Assembly: GCA_028279725.1 (NCBI GenBank)
Contig: JANQNE010000002.1
Span: forward strand, 86,836-150,835
Direction of reading: 5' to 3'
DNA from: Candidatus Nanoarchaeia archaeon
Lineage (GTDB): Archaea; Nanobdellota; Nanobdellia; Woesearchaeales; JANQNE01
Length of the DNA: 64,000 nucleotides
A program made the position numbers and the translations under genes. Below are positions 9,651 through 18,463 of the stretch, piece after piece (within the stretch, counting starts at the first letter, position 1; each line of letters opens with the position of its first letter). The notes beneath the pieces were generated by a model. The model saw only the letters and a program-made list of their open reading frames with translations, ran no database searches and was not told the DNA's origin.

Positions 9651-9878
9651 TCATCCTTCTTCAACAACAACTCCTTTCTTTGGTTTGAGTTTCCAGTATG
9701 AGATGTAAGTTGGGATTAGAGGGAGTATTGTGATCAGCAGTCCAATCCTTGGCTCCATCTCAGGCGGAACGTTTATTCTGGCAGTATTTTCGATAAGGTA
9801 AGTGAAGGCCATGAATGGGATTGACCACATCATATATATGAAATAGATGACCATGCATTCTCCTCTGTTATCGTTCAA
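9651..9878 (-). CDS. Small membrane protein
   Basis: ORF coupled to upstream 9875-10321 (4-nt overlap). Confidence 0.55.
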   Translation of the reverse strand: MNDNRGECMVIYFIYMMWSIPFMAFTYLIENTARINVPPEMEPRIGLLITILPLIPTYISYWKLKPKKGVVVEEG

Positions 9879-10321
9879 TTTTCCTCCTTTTTTAGTTTTG
9901 TTTCTTCTGTTTCTGGGATCTTTTGTTTTTCCTCCTTTAGTTTTTGAAAGTATTCTAGCATATATGGCTTAAGTGAATTGAGATAATCAACGTGATTTTC
10001 TCCAAGACTCCTTTTTGACTCATATGGTTCTAAGCCTGGCGTCTCTTCCCTTAATGAAAGGATATTGAAGTTCTTGTCAAGGGTGTATCTAATCTCTATA
10101 CCATCTTTTGTTTTGGTGGTAAAGATGAAGTTGAAGTGGACAGTCATATCCCTTGTGGAATCTTTGATCGCGACTGAATCTCCGATATAGTCGCAGCGGT
10201 CAATCTTCGGGATAGTTTCTGGTTTCTCTTCATCGGTTAAGGTAAGCGTGATGAAAAGAGTCATAAAGGAAGTCAGTGCCATAGCAATGATTACTCTCCA
10301 AAGCGGAATGGGTCTATTCAT
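9875..10321 (-). CDS. Membrane-anchored hypothetical protein
   Basis: N-terminal TM. Confidence 0.65.
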   Translation of the reverse strand: MNRPIPLWRVIIAMALTSFMTLFITLTLTDEEKPETIPKIDRCDYIGDSVAIKDSTRDMTVHFNFIFTTKTKDGIEIRYTLDKNFNILSLREETPGLEPYESKRSLGENHVDYLNSLKPYMLEYFQKLKEEKQKIPETEETKLKKEEN

Positions 10322-10350
10322 AAGAACTCCTTTGTTAAGTTATTATTTAG

Positions 10351-10581
10351 TTACGATTTATCTGACAGTGCTTCGGTTATAGTCAGGATCACGAATATGG
10401 AGGATGCTACAAATGTTATTATTCCAAGTATTATCTGGATGATTGAGGTTTCTTTGATACCTGAAGTGTAATTATCCTTCAAAGACTGTAAGTTATATAA
10501 GCCTCCTGCGATCATGATGATTAGAGATCCACATATCAGGACAGGAAGACAGAATCTTAGAAATAATATTAACATAGACAC
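10351..10581 (-). CDS. Small membrane protein
   Basis: Two TM segments. Confidence 0.6.
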   Translation of the reverse strand: MSMLILFLRFCLPVLICGSLIIMIAGGLYNLQSLKDNYTSGIKETSIIQIILGIITFVASSIFVILTITEALSDKS

Positions 10582-10609
10582 CTCTTTGAGAGATGGTTAA
10601 AAATATGGT

Positions 10610-10774
10610 TTAATTAGTCTTTGTTGAATCAACTTGTTCTTTTTTTGCTTTGAGCCTTTTGATCTCTTTATCTTTCTTATGCAACTCACAATTGAATATC
10701 ATCATTATTGCTGAAAACATAATTACGATGAGAAGCATCAAAAACTGGTAAAATGAGTTTCTATTATTTTGCAT
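10610..10774 (-). CDS. Small single-TM protein, 54 aa
   Basis: Below ORF-track cutoff: MQNNRNSFYQFLMLLIVIMFSAIMMIFNCELHKKDKEIKRLKAKKEQVDSTKTN; SD AAGGAGA upstream. Confidence 0.6.
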   Translation of the reverse strand: MQNNRNSFYQFLMLLIVIMFSAIMMIFNCELHKKDKEIKRLKAKKEQVDSTKTN

Positions 10775-10812
10775 ATGGTCTCCTTCTTTGGGGTTGAAAA
10801 TAAATCTATTTG

Positions 10813-10858
10813 AAAAGAAGCCAGACCCTTAATGGGTGTGGATAAGGGTCTGGCTTTG
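10813..10858 (-). terminator. Terminator (AGCCAGACCCTTAATGGGTGTGGATAAGGGTCTGGCT)
   Basis: Near-perfect inverted repeat after stop of 10874-11170; copy of recurrent family. Confidence 0.8.
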
Positions 10859-10873
10859 AAAAAGATACTTTGG

Positions 10874-11170
10874 TTATTTTTCTTCCTTTTTGGGTTTTGG
10901 GAATATGCGTCTCCAGAGGTAGGTTGTCCCTTCCTCCAAACCTACTATGCTAATTACTAATATTACAATAAATTTAATGGGTATTTTAGTTATTAATGCT
11001 AATTTAATTGACATCAGTCCGTCTAAGTTTTCAACTGACATCATCCCATTTAATATCCAGTCAGGCAGGACATAAAGAGTAAAGATGATTAGATAAATCC
11101 CCCCCATCACAGCACTACTTGTGATTATAAGAAAAAGCAAGAGAGCGACAATTACTTTGTCCTTATTCAT
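10874..11170 (-). CDS. Small membrane protein
   Basis: Several TMs; terminator follows. Confidence 0.65.
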   Translation of the reverse strand: MNKDKVIVALLLFLIITSSAVMGGIYLIIFTLYVLPDWILNGMMSVENLDGLMSIKLALITKIPIKFIVILVISIVGLEEGTTYLWRRIFPKPKKEEK

Positions 11171-11182
11171 AAGAACTCCTTT

Positions 11183-11797
11183 TTATGAGTTAAGTTTTCT
11201 TTTTCTATTGATAAAAGCATATAGAACAAACGGCATTGAGATCAATTGTTGTACAGCTAGTATGTTGTAGGTAAATTCTCCGTTGTTTATGGCTAGCTGT
11301 CTCATAAGCAGAGCACAAGATGGATGCATTAGAATCAGGAAGAGCAAATATCCTTTGATGTTATAAGTTTTCTTTGCGAGAAGAATCGTTCCCCCTAAGA
11401 ATCCTGTTGCGATTCCTACTTCAAACCATTGTGTTATTTCGGAAAAGCCCCTGTTGCTGTATACGCTTATACAAATACCAATCAATGTTGTTGCAATCGC
11501 AATGTAAAGCAGAAGTTTTGGTTCTTCTTTTTCTTTTTTCTGAATTGCATTAACCAATCCAAGTATCATAGAAGGAAGGCCAGCAAGTTCTACAAAGAAA
11601 GCTATCCAGTTGCTGTTGTAGACGAAATGGATTTCCCAGGCAGGAAGACCGATCATGTAAAAGATCCAACAGGCTATTCTTGAGCGGCGTTGCTTTTCTT
11701 CATCAGAGCTTCTTTCAGTGATCCAGAAAAAGATCTTGTTGAGCAAGTAGAAGGTGCCTGCCCAGAAAGCTAATATTTTAAGAAAATAAAGTTCCAT
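11183..11797 (-). CDS. Polytopic membrane protein
   Basis: ~6 hydrophobic segments. Confidence 0.7.
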   Translation of the reverse strand: MELYFLKILAFWAGTFYLLNKIFFWITERSSDEEKQRRSRIACWIFYMIGLPAWEIHFVYNSNWIAFFVELAGLPSMILGLVNAIQKKEKEEPKLLLYIAIATTLIGICISVYSNRGFSEITQWFEVGIATGFLGGTILLAKKTYNIKGYLLFLILMHPSCALLMRQLAINNGEFTYNILAVQQLISMPFVLYAFINRKRKLNS

Positions 11798-11859
11798 ATA
11801 TAACTCCTTGCTAAGTTTATGATTTATTGATTTATATTCAGTTATTATTTTCGAAAGAA

Positions 11860-11901
11860 AGAAGCCAGACCCTTATGGGTGTGGATAAGGGCCTGGCTTT
11901 G
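11860..11901 (-). terminator. Terminator, recurrent family
   Basis: AGCCAGACCCTTATGGGTGTGGATAAGGGCCTGGCT. Confidence 0.8.
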
Positions 11902-11912
11902 AAAGGAGGATG

Positions 11913-12416
11913 TTAAAGGTCTAAGAGAGTGTACTTTTCGAATTCCCTGATCTTTTTTGCTTTTGGGAACAAGCTCAAAAGGTTATTATAGACAAGAGTT
12001 TGACCTTCAAGCTTTTCCTTTTTCAGAAGCATTGCCAGAAGTCCGAGCGCTGCTTTGGTGGGTCTTGGATTGCTTATGTAGTTGAAGCGGTATATGATCT
12101 TTTCTTTCCCGTTTATTATGACCCAGCAGAAGTCGAATCCAGTCAGCATGTTGTAGCTGCCTTTAATATTAAAGTCTTCGGCCATTCCTGGAATGTATTC
12201 TCTTTCAAAGTGCCTTTTGGTGTTCCATTTTTCCCGGTAGATCTTTACCTTTGCGTCTGCGACCCCATCACTGTCAGAGTCTACAAGTTTGATTGCTGAC
12301 TCTCTTTCTGTGTGGCGGTCGTTTTCTGCTTTTGTACATCCCCATGGGAACTGGATAAAGCCTGAGATGGCTATGATGGGGTATAGAAGAATAATTAACA
12401 GGAGCGTTGTTTTCAT
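11913..12416 (-). CDS. Secreted protein, paralog of 15267-15779
   Basis: Signal peptide; shares FDFxW...NYxxNP...EGQTxxYxxxLxxFPxAK with 15267-15779. Confidence 0.7.
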   Translation of the reverse strand: MKTTLLLIILLYPIIAISGFIQFPWGCTKAENDRHTERESAIKLVDSDSDGVADAKVKIYREKWNTKRHFEREYIPGMAEDFNIKGSYNMLTGFDFCWVIINGKEKIIYRFNYISNPRPTKAALGLLAMLLKKEKLEGQTLVYNNLLSLFPKAKKIREFEKYTLLDL

Positions 12417-12459
12417 CTATTTTCCTTTCTTCCTTCTGTTTGTTTTGGATTTGTTTCCG

Positions 12460-12966
12460 TTATTCTTTCCCTGCTTGTACTTCATCTTGTGTTTCTGTTT
12501 TCTCTTCTGCATTGCCATAGGCATCTCCTTTGTTTTGGTTTGGGGTTTTCTTTCCATATATTGCGAGTATGATTATTAGCAAAGCTATGATTCCAATCAT
12601 TATCAAGAATCTCTTCCAGTCAGCTGATTCCCATTTCTTTACTGCTCTGAACAACTTATCTATTTTGAATGGGAATGGATAGGAATGATATCCTGAATAG
12701 TTTGATCTTTCTTTTTCTTTGCTGGCTGGGTTCTCGATAAGCTTTATGAGGCTGTCGAATTCTCTTTTTTGTTTTTCGAGCTTTCTTTTTAGGCTGTCCA
12801 CCTTTAGATTTACAGCTTTATGTTCTGATGCAACCTTTTCAAGCTTTTTATTCACTGAATCAAGACTTCGTAATAGTGAGCTTAAGCTGTCTTCAATATA
12901 AGCTGGACATGAAAAGGTCAGGACCATGATGATAAGAATCAGCATATTAATGTTAGTCTTATACAT
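12460..12966 (-). CDS. Secreted/coiled-coil protein with C-terminal TM
   Basis: Signal peptide, coiled coil, TM FLIMIGIIALLIIILAIYG. Confidence 0.65.
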   Translation of the reverse strand: MYKTNINMLILIIMVLTFSCPAYIEDSLSSLLRSLDSVNKKLEKVASEHKAVNLKVDSLKRKLEKQKREFDSLIKLIENPASKEKERSNYSGYHSYPFPFKIDKLFRAVKKWESADWKRFLIMIGIIALLIIILAIYGKKTPNQNKGDAYGNAEEKTETQDEVQAGKE

Positions 12967-13027
12967 GCAGGCTCCTTTTGTTAAATTTGGTCTATATTAA
13001 ACTCGCATATGCGATGATTGATTTCGG

Positions 13028-13076
13028 AACAAAAAGCCAGACCCTTAATGGGTGTGTTAAGGGCCTGGCTTTGAAA
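13028..13076 (-). terminator. Terminator, recurrent family
   Basis: AAAAAGCCAGACCCTTAATGGGTGTGTTAAGGGCCTGGCTTT. Confidence 0.85.
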
Positions 13077-13081
13077 GGAGG

Positions 13082-13954
13082 TTAGGCAGCGGTTGCTGAT
13101 TTGTTGGAAGGTTGGAACATTTTCATGAATTCCACCGGTATCGGGAGGATCATGGTCGTCGTCTTTTCCGCGGAGACATCGGTGATCATCTGCATGAAGC
13201 GAAGAAGCATGGAGTTGGAATCGCCTGCCATCTTCTTACTTGCTTCGGAGAGCTTTTCTGCTGCTTCGAGCTCGCCGTCGGCCAGAATCTTTCTTGATTT
13301 TCTTTCTTTTTCAGATTCTGCTTCCTTGGCCATGGCCCGTTTCATGCCTTCATCGGGTTCGATGTCCTTGAGCTCGATGTTTTCGATCTTGATGCCCCAC
13401 TCTTTTGTGTCTTTTTCAACCTTGTTCTGGATGTTGTTTGCAGATTCCTCTCTCTTTTTCAGGGCGTCATCAAGGGTCGATTCTCCGATCACGTTTTTTA
13501 TCGTGGTCTGTGCGAGATTAGCGACAGAAACGTCCACTTTTTCTACGTTGTTGATGGCTTTTCCTGCGTCAACTATCTTGTAGAAGACAACGCCGCTGAC
13601 TCTTAACGGAACACCATCACTTGTGATTGCGTTCTGATCCGGAATCTCATAACTTTTTACCCTGACATCAATCTCTATGGCAGATTGTATGATGGGGAAG
13701 TAATGCCTTAGACCAGGATCCATTATACTCGAGAATTTTCCCAGAGTATATTTGACGCCGCGATCCGTCTGATGGATAATGGTGAAGCCGGCCAGGATAT
13801 ATAAGGCTATGGCCCCTATGCAGACCCATTTAATCACGCCGAACAGTGTTATGCTGTTGAAAAATTCTTTGACTGCATCACCTTCTTCTCCTGCGAAAGC
13901 GACTGAGACAAACATCAGAACGATGATTGCCAGGAAAGGTAGTAATTTTTTCAT
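13082..13954 (-). CDS. SPFH/Band 7 stomatin/slipin-like protein
   Basis: Signal/TM, GVKYTLGKFSSIMDPGLRHYFPIIQSAIEIDVRVKSYEIP, ERKSRKILADGELEAAEKLSEA. Confidence 0.88.
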   Translation of the reverse strand: MKKLLPFLAIIVLMFVSVAFAGEEGDAVKEFFNSITLFGVIKWVCIGAIALYILAGFTIIHQTDRGVKYTLGKFSSIMDPGLRHYFPIIQSAIEIDVRVKSYEIPDQNAITSDGVPLRVSGVVFYKIVDAGKAINNVEKVDVSVANLAQTTIKNVIGESTLDDALKKREESANNIQNKVEKDTKEWGIKIENIELKDIEPDEGMKRAMAKEAESEKERKSRKILADGELEAAEKLSEASKKMAGDSNSMLLRFMQMITDVSAEKTTTMILPIPVEFMKMFQPSNKSATAA

Positions 13955-14062
13955 AATAACTCCTTTAAAGTTAATGGTTGATGTGTTCTGAGAAAAGTTT
14001 TTTTGTCTCCTTTTTGTTAAGGGTTTTAGTTTTAACTTGTATATTAAGTTGGTTGATTTAGA

Positions 14063-14106
14063 AACAGCCAGACCCTTATCAGGTTAGGACAAGAGTCCGG
14101 CTCGCG
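14063..14106 (-). terminator. Terminator, recurrent family
   Basis: GCCAGACCCTTATCAGGTTAGGACAAGAGTCCGGC. Confidence 0.65.
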
Positions 14107-14108
14107 GG

Positions 14109-14267
14109 TTAAACGCCGAAAGCGAAGCAGTTGTAGCAGGCTGATTTCCGTTTTCTGTTGCTTTCTTTGAGTGCAGATTCTCTTTTTTTCATGCAGGCTT
14201 TTTTGCCGGGAACACAATTACAGGTAGCGGGTCTGCCGGGGAATTTTTTCTTCTTTTTATTTTTCAT
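14109..14267 (-). CDS. Small Cys-rich basic protein, 52 aa
   Basis: Below ORF-track cutoff: MKNKKKKKFPGRPATCNCVPGKKACMKKRESALKESNRKRKSACYNCFAFGV; followed by terminator. Confidence 0.6.
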   Translation of the reverse strand: MKNKKKKKFPGRPATCNCVPGKKACMKKRESALKESNRKRKSACYNCFAFGV

Positions 14268-14377
14268 GGATGCTCACTCCTACTGCTTATTTTGGACCTT
14301 TCTGGTTCTTTTCCAATGTAGAGAATGCTGGACAACAGAACCAAAGTAATTGCCGTGAGAAGTCTGAACAGTTTCAA
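14264..14377 (-). CDS. 37-aa signal/TM peptide, TTG start
   Basis: SD AAAGGAGG then TTG; (M)KLFRLLTAITLVLLSSILYIGKEPERSKISSRSEHP; overlaps next gene start by 4 nt. Confidence 0.55.
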   Translation of the reverse strand: MKLFRLLTAITLVLLSSILYIGKEPERSKISSRSEHP

Positions 14378-14406
14378 AATACCTCCTTTTAGTTAAAAGC
14401 TTGTAA

Positions 14407-14859
14407 CTAATGTTTTCTTAGAACCTCGATTACAGTTGAATTTAACTCACCCATATCGTCTGTGAGGATCAGGCTTTTTTTAATCCTATCTTCCTTAACC
14501 CCTTTTTTGATCAGGTAAGCGGTGCATCTGTGTAACCTTTCCTTGCTTTTGAAGCTTATGCTTTCAGACCTCACTTCAAACAGCTTTAGGAAAAGGTTTC
14601 CCTTATCTTTTTTCTTGAAAAAATTAGCAACTTTGTCAAGTCTTCTTCTATTTTCTTCATTAGGGGAAATTTTGTCTTTTTCGAACCATATGGTCTCTCT
14701 CATAACACCCATTACTGTGCCTTTGGGAATGAATTCCTGTACGCTTGTCACTTCGGAATTTTGGTCTGTGTTAGGGGATTTATTTTTGAAATTGGAAAAT
14801 GCTATGACCAACATTGTAACTGTGACGAGAATAAAGGCAAAAAGGGAAATTTTATACAT
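14407..14859 (-). CDS. Membrane-anchored protein, possibly OmpA-like C-terminal fold
   Basis: N-terminal TM; pattern TIWFEKDK...RRRLDKVANFF...KERLHRCTAYLIKKGVKEDRI resembles OmpA-like layout. Confidence 0.5.
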   Translation of the reverse strand: MYKISLFAFILVTVTMLVIAFSNFKNKSPNTDQNSEVTSVQEFIPKGTVMGVMRETIWFEKDKISPNEENRRRLDKVANFFKKKDKGNLFLKLFEVRSESISFKSKERLHRCTAYLIKKGVKEDRIKKSLILTDDMGELNSTVIEVLRKH

Positions 14860-14877
14860 AAGGTTTCTCCTTTTTAG

Positions 14878-15117
14878 TTAATGTTTTAACATAATGAAAG
14901 CCTGGATGATCCAGTAGATTATCAGGCTGACTAAGATTAAATGATATGCACCCCAGAAGAATGCGTGCTTTTTGCTCTTGAACCAGATCCTCTTTTCCTT
15001 TCCGAGTTTTTTTGGGATTATGACGAAGAACATAGCTGCATTGAAAATATGGAATGCAAGGATAAGGAACCCCAGCAGGATATAGTTCATGATCATCTTG
15101 TTGATTAATTCTTCCAA
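14878..15117 (-). CDS. Small membrane protein
   Basis: Two TM segments. Confidence 0.6.
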   Translation of the reverse strand: MEELINKMIMNYILLGFLILAFHIFNAAMFFVIIPKKLGKEKRIWFKSKKHAFFWGAYHLILVSLIIYWIIQAFIMLKH

Positions 15118-15131
15118 ATTTTTCCTCCTTT

Positions 15132-15251
15132 TTAAAAGATTAATTTAAGGATACCTTTGATTACAAAGTACCAGAAAAGTATACAGGCAATGACAGCTGC
15201 GATCAGCCTTTTCTTGTAATTTTTGATCAATTTTTCGATCCATTCCATCAT
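15132..15251 (-). CDS. 39-aa single-TM peptide
   Basis: MMEWIEKLIKNYKKRLIAAVIACILFWYFVIKGILKLIF; fits array spacing. Confidence 0.45.
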   Translation of the reverse strand: MMEWIEKLIKNYKKRLIAAVIACILFWYFVIKGILKLIF

Positions 15252-15266
15252 AACATTACTCTAGGT

Positions 15267-15779
15267 TTAGTTTGTATCAATCAACAGGTTATATTCTCCT
15301 TTCCTGATGACCTTTGCTCCTGGGAATGCCTTGAGGAATTTCTTGTAGATGATTGTCTGTCCTTCTATTTCCATATGTTTTACCATCCACTGAAGTATTG
15401 CCACTTCCATGTCATCAATCGTTTTTTTAGGGTTACAGTAGTTGATCCAGCATTCCCTGTTTGTCTTGAAGTTCATGACATTCCAGGCAAAGTCAAAGGG
15501 AAAGACGAAATGACAGTCTTTTTTTGCCTTCAGTTCAGCAAGATCTTTATCTCTGCAGTCATCTATGAAGAAATCACCTTTGCCTTTTTCTTTTATTTTC
15601 CTTTCAAAGAAAAGTGCAGGACCGATGAGGCTGTCACCTTTGTAGATATTCATCTTTCCTGCATAGCTGGCAGCGTCAGGTCCGATGAAAGAATCTGCGT
15701 CGGTCGAATCTATGGTGATGGTGTAGGCGAAGGCCTGCCAGAAAGCGAGACAGAGGATTGTGAGAATAACGTTTTTCAT
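15267..15779 (-). CDS. Secreted protein, paralog of 11913-12416
   Basis: Signal peptide; shared C-terminal motif. Confidence 0.7.
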   Translation of the reverse strand: MKNVILTILCLAFWQAFAYTITIDSTDADSFIGPDAASYAGKMNIYKGDSLIGPALFFERKIKEKGKGDFFIDDCRDKDLAELKAKKDCHFVFPFDFAWNVMNFKTNRECWINYCNPKKTIDDMEVAILQWMVKHMEIEGQTIIYKKFLKAFPGAKVIRKGEYNLLIDTN

Positions 15780-15798
15780 AAAATTTCTCCTTATTAAG

Positions 15799-16476
15799 TT
15801 ATATGTTTATTTCTTTTTCCGGTTTTTTCTGTTCCTGCTGTTTCCTGAACTCTTCTTCAAGGCCTTTTTCCAGATCCCTGAAGAAATCATTTAGGAGCTC
15901 CAAGGTTTCATTTTCAATCTGCTGTCTCTGAACTTCCCTTTCTATGAGTTCCTTGTTATGGTTGAGGACTTTTATGACCTTATCCTGGAGCTGAACATGT
16001 CTTTCATAGAGGTTCTTGTAGTCTTTCAGTGTCTGGGTCAGATCTTTTGCCATCTTTATGGTTTTGTTCTCTGCGCTGACTGTCCTTTCACCGAAGCTTT
16101 TGTATCCTTCCATGAGCTTGTCGATTACTTCTTTGAATCCAATGACAGATTGGGTCAGCTGGATGTTTTCTTCCTTTACAATCAGGAACTCTTTGCCGAA
16201 ATCTCTATCTTTGATCCTTATATCTATGCTGTCTTCCAGATTCTTCAGGCTTTTTTTGACTTCAACATCAATCTGTCTGTTTTCTTCTGCTAGCTGATAG
16301 ATCCTTGTTTCAGAATTATGGTAGAGGGAGATTCCAGATATCAAGGCGGTGATTAATAAGATTATTGCCCTGACTTTTAATCTTTTCTCCACCACTATAA
16401 TGATGAAGGAACTCAAGGTAAAGAATACGCAGAACATGAACAAGGTATTACTAAGTGTAAGTCCAAACATTGTCAC
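15799..16476 (-). CDS. Membrane-anchored coiled-coil protein
   Basis: N-terminal TMs then long heptad-rich region. Confidence 0.7.
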   Translation of the reverse strand: MTMFGLTLSNTLFMFCVFFTLSSFIIIVVEKRLKVRAIILLITALISGISLYHNSETRIYQLAEENRQIDVEVKKSLKNLEDSIDIRIKDRDFGKEFLIVKEENIQLTQSVIGFKEVIDKLMEGYKSFGERTVSAENKTIKMAKDLTQTLKDYKNLYERHVQLQDKVIKVLNHNKELIEREVQRQQIENETLELLNDFFRDLEKGLEEEFRKQQEQKKPEKEINI

Positions 16477-16527
16477 TCCTTTGTTAAATTATTTTTTTCT
16501 ATATGTAAAGTTGTTATTTCTGAAATA

Positions 16528-16572
16528 AAAACCCCTGCTGGATGATTTCAATGAAGTGAGGGGTTTGTAATG
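16528..16572 (-). terminator. Hairpin terminator (AACCCCT...AGGGGTT)
   Basis: Inverted repeat after stop of 16580-16831. Confidence 0.5.
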
Positions 16573-16579
16573 GAAGGGA

Positions 16580-16831
16580 TTATTTTTTTCTTTTAAGGAT
16601 CTTTGAGAATGAAAGTATGCTTCCCATGACTAAGATGTAGATACAGAAAATCCATGTAAATAAAGGGAGTTTGCTTACTGCTCTTCCGGTGACGTTGCTT
16701 ACTGCTGTCTGGAACGAGGTGTCGTTATACATCATATCTGATCCGATTGCGATAAAGGCAAGGACAGTCCATGTTAATATGATGGCTACTGTTGAGATTA
16801 TAGCGAGATGCACTTTTGTTGAGATCTTCAT
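16580..16831 (-). CDS. Small membrane protein
   Basis: Two TMs. Confidence 0.6.
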   Translation of the reverse strand: MKISTKVHLAIISTVAIILTWTVLAFIAIGSDMMYNDTSFQTAVSNVTGRAVSKLPLFTWIFCIYILVMGSILSFSKILKRKK

Positions 16832-16895
16832 CTTCAGTCCTTTTTCAAGTTAAATGATTTTTCCCTGTGTTACTCCTTTCGTTTACAGGGAGATG

Positions 16896-17399
16896 TTATT
16901 CAACTGTGTAAACTCCTTTTTCATTCCTGATCATTGTCGTGGAATCTCCGTCGTGCTTTTCTATGAATTCTTTGGCCTTGATATTGTCTATCTTTGCAAT
17001 GATCATTCCCAGAACGATCACAGTGAAGAGGCTCCAGTCTCCGATAAGGATCAGGGCGAAGGTTGTAATGAGATTTGTGATAAAGCTGAACTTCTTTTTG
17101 ATTATTTTTAGTACCGAGTTTGGCTTTGCGATATACTTTCTGGCAGACTTTATCCTGCTTTCAGTGTCTTTGCTGTCTTTTGGCTCTGTGGTGAAAGTTA
17201 TGAACAGAGAGAAAAAGATAACAACTCCTATCCACATTATTACCTCGAAGATAATGAGAAGGTTGTTTGCGTATGAGGCAAAGTCTTCATAATGGGGAAC
17301 TGGATGGTGGTTTTTGATAACAGTCAGTACGATCCATGCCCTGCATGCATAGATGAAGATAGAACCCAGGGTGCCGATGAGAAACCTTTTTAGTTTCAT
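16896..17399 (-). CDS. Polytopic membrane protein
   Basis: Several TM segments. Confidence 0.65.
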   Translation of the reverse strand: MKLKRFLIGTLGSIFIYACRAWIVLTVIKNHHPVPHYEDFASYANNLLIIFEVIMWIGVVIFFSLFITFTTEPKDSKDTESRIKSARKYIAKPNSVLKIIKKKFSFITNLITTFALILIGDWSLFTVIVLGMIIAKIDNIKAKEFIEKHDGDSTTMIRNEKGVYTVE

Positions 17400-17459
17400 G
17401 AAATTTCCTTTCGTTAAAAATGATTTTTTGTTTTATATAAATAGTTATTATTTCCGAAA

Positions 17460-17507
17460 GAAAACTCCTGTGTGTCATTTGTACTGCGCAAGTTGAGGAG
17501 TTGTAAA
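17460..17507 (-). terminator. Hairpin terminator (AACTCCT...AGGAGTT)
   Basis: Inverted repeat downstream of 17514-17945. Confidence 0.45.
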
Positions 17508-17513
17508 GTGGTT

Positions 17514-17945
17514 TTAGATGCCTGTCCCTTCATCCTTGTATTTTTCTTTTGATCTGTCAATCGCAGGTATTGTGGGATAAGGGACCACATAGAAGAAAGC
17601 TATGATGGCCATAACTGTCTTCATTTTTCTGATATCGAGATTGTTCCAGATAAAGAGAGTTATCATGATCGTAAAGATCATCAAGAAGAGTGAAGCTTTG
17701 AATCTGACCAAAAAAGTTAGTATTTCACTGTGACTTTTTGAGAGATTTTTCTTCTTTCTCTCTTCTTCTTCATTCCAGCTGTTAAGTCTGAAGTAAACAG
17801 CAAGGGCCATTGTTCCACTGAGGAAGATTATCATGGAAGTCCAACCGACAATCTGTCCGGTGGCACCTTTGATGAAATTTCCGGTTATGCCACAAACAAC
17901 AGCTATGAGGATAATGATAACATATACTTTTGTCATCTTTTTCAT
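17514..17945 (-). CDS. Polytopic membrane protein
   Basis: Several TMs; SD AAAAGGAGTT. Confidence 0.65.
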   Translation of the reverse strand: MKKMTKVYVIIILIAVVCGITGNFIKGATGQIVGWTSMIIFLSGTMALAVYFRLNSWNEEEERKKKNLSKSHSEILTFLVRFKASLFLMIFTIMITLFIWNNLDIRKMKTVMAIIAFFYVVPYPTIPAIDRSKEKYKDEGTGI

Positions 17946-17959
17946 CTAACTCCTTTTCA

Positions 17960-18016
17960 TTAAAGATCAAACAAGAAACTGAGAAATAAAGCTAAAACTA
18001 AAATCCATCCTACCAT
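17960..18016 (-). CDS. 18-aa hydrophobic micropeptide MVGWILVLALFLSFLFDL
   Basis: SD AAAAGGAG 4 nt before ATG; a frameshifted near-copy lies at ~18293-18374. Confidence 0.35.
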   Translation of the reverse strand: MVGWILVLALFLSFLFDL

Positions 18017-18041
18017 AAAACTCCTTTTGTTAAAAGATGGT

Positions 18042-18284
18042 TTATATGCCTGTCTCTTGGTTTTCTTCTTTTTTTGGTTTTGGTATCTGTCTTAGGATGA
18101 AGATGCTCCCTGGGATGATGAGTGCTAAGCTGATCAGAAGCCCCATAAACAAAAGAGGCAAGGGTACTTGTTCAGTGGGTTCAAGTGCGCCTGCATAGAT
18201 CATGTGCATATAGATGAGTTGTATGCCCATACTACCTGCTATGATGCAAAAAATTATCATCCCTACTTTTTTTCTTTTACTCAT
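18042..18284 (-). CDS. Small membrane protein
   Basis: Two TMs. Confidence 0.6.
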   Translation of the reverse strand: MSKRKKVGMIIFCIIAGSMGIQLIYMHMIYAGALEPTEQVPLPLLFMGLLISLALIIPGSIFILRQIPKPKKEENQETGI

Positions 18285-18410
18285 AAGTATTCCTTTTCAT
18301 TAAATGTCAAACAGGAAACTGAGAAATAAAGTTAAAACCAAATCCATTCTACCATAAAACTCCTTTTGTTAAATTAATCATCAACCTATATATTAAGTTG
18401 TTATTTCCGA

Positions 18411-18456
18411 AACAAAAAGCCGGACCCATATTGGGCTAGAACATGAGTCCGGCTTG
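18411..18456 (-). terminator. Terminator, recurrent family
   Basis: AAAGCCGGACCCATATTGGGCTAGAACATGAGTCCGGCTT. Confidence 0.75.
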
Positions 18457-18463
18457 GGGCGAG

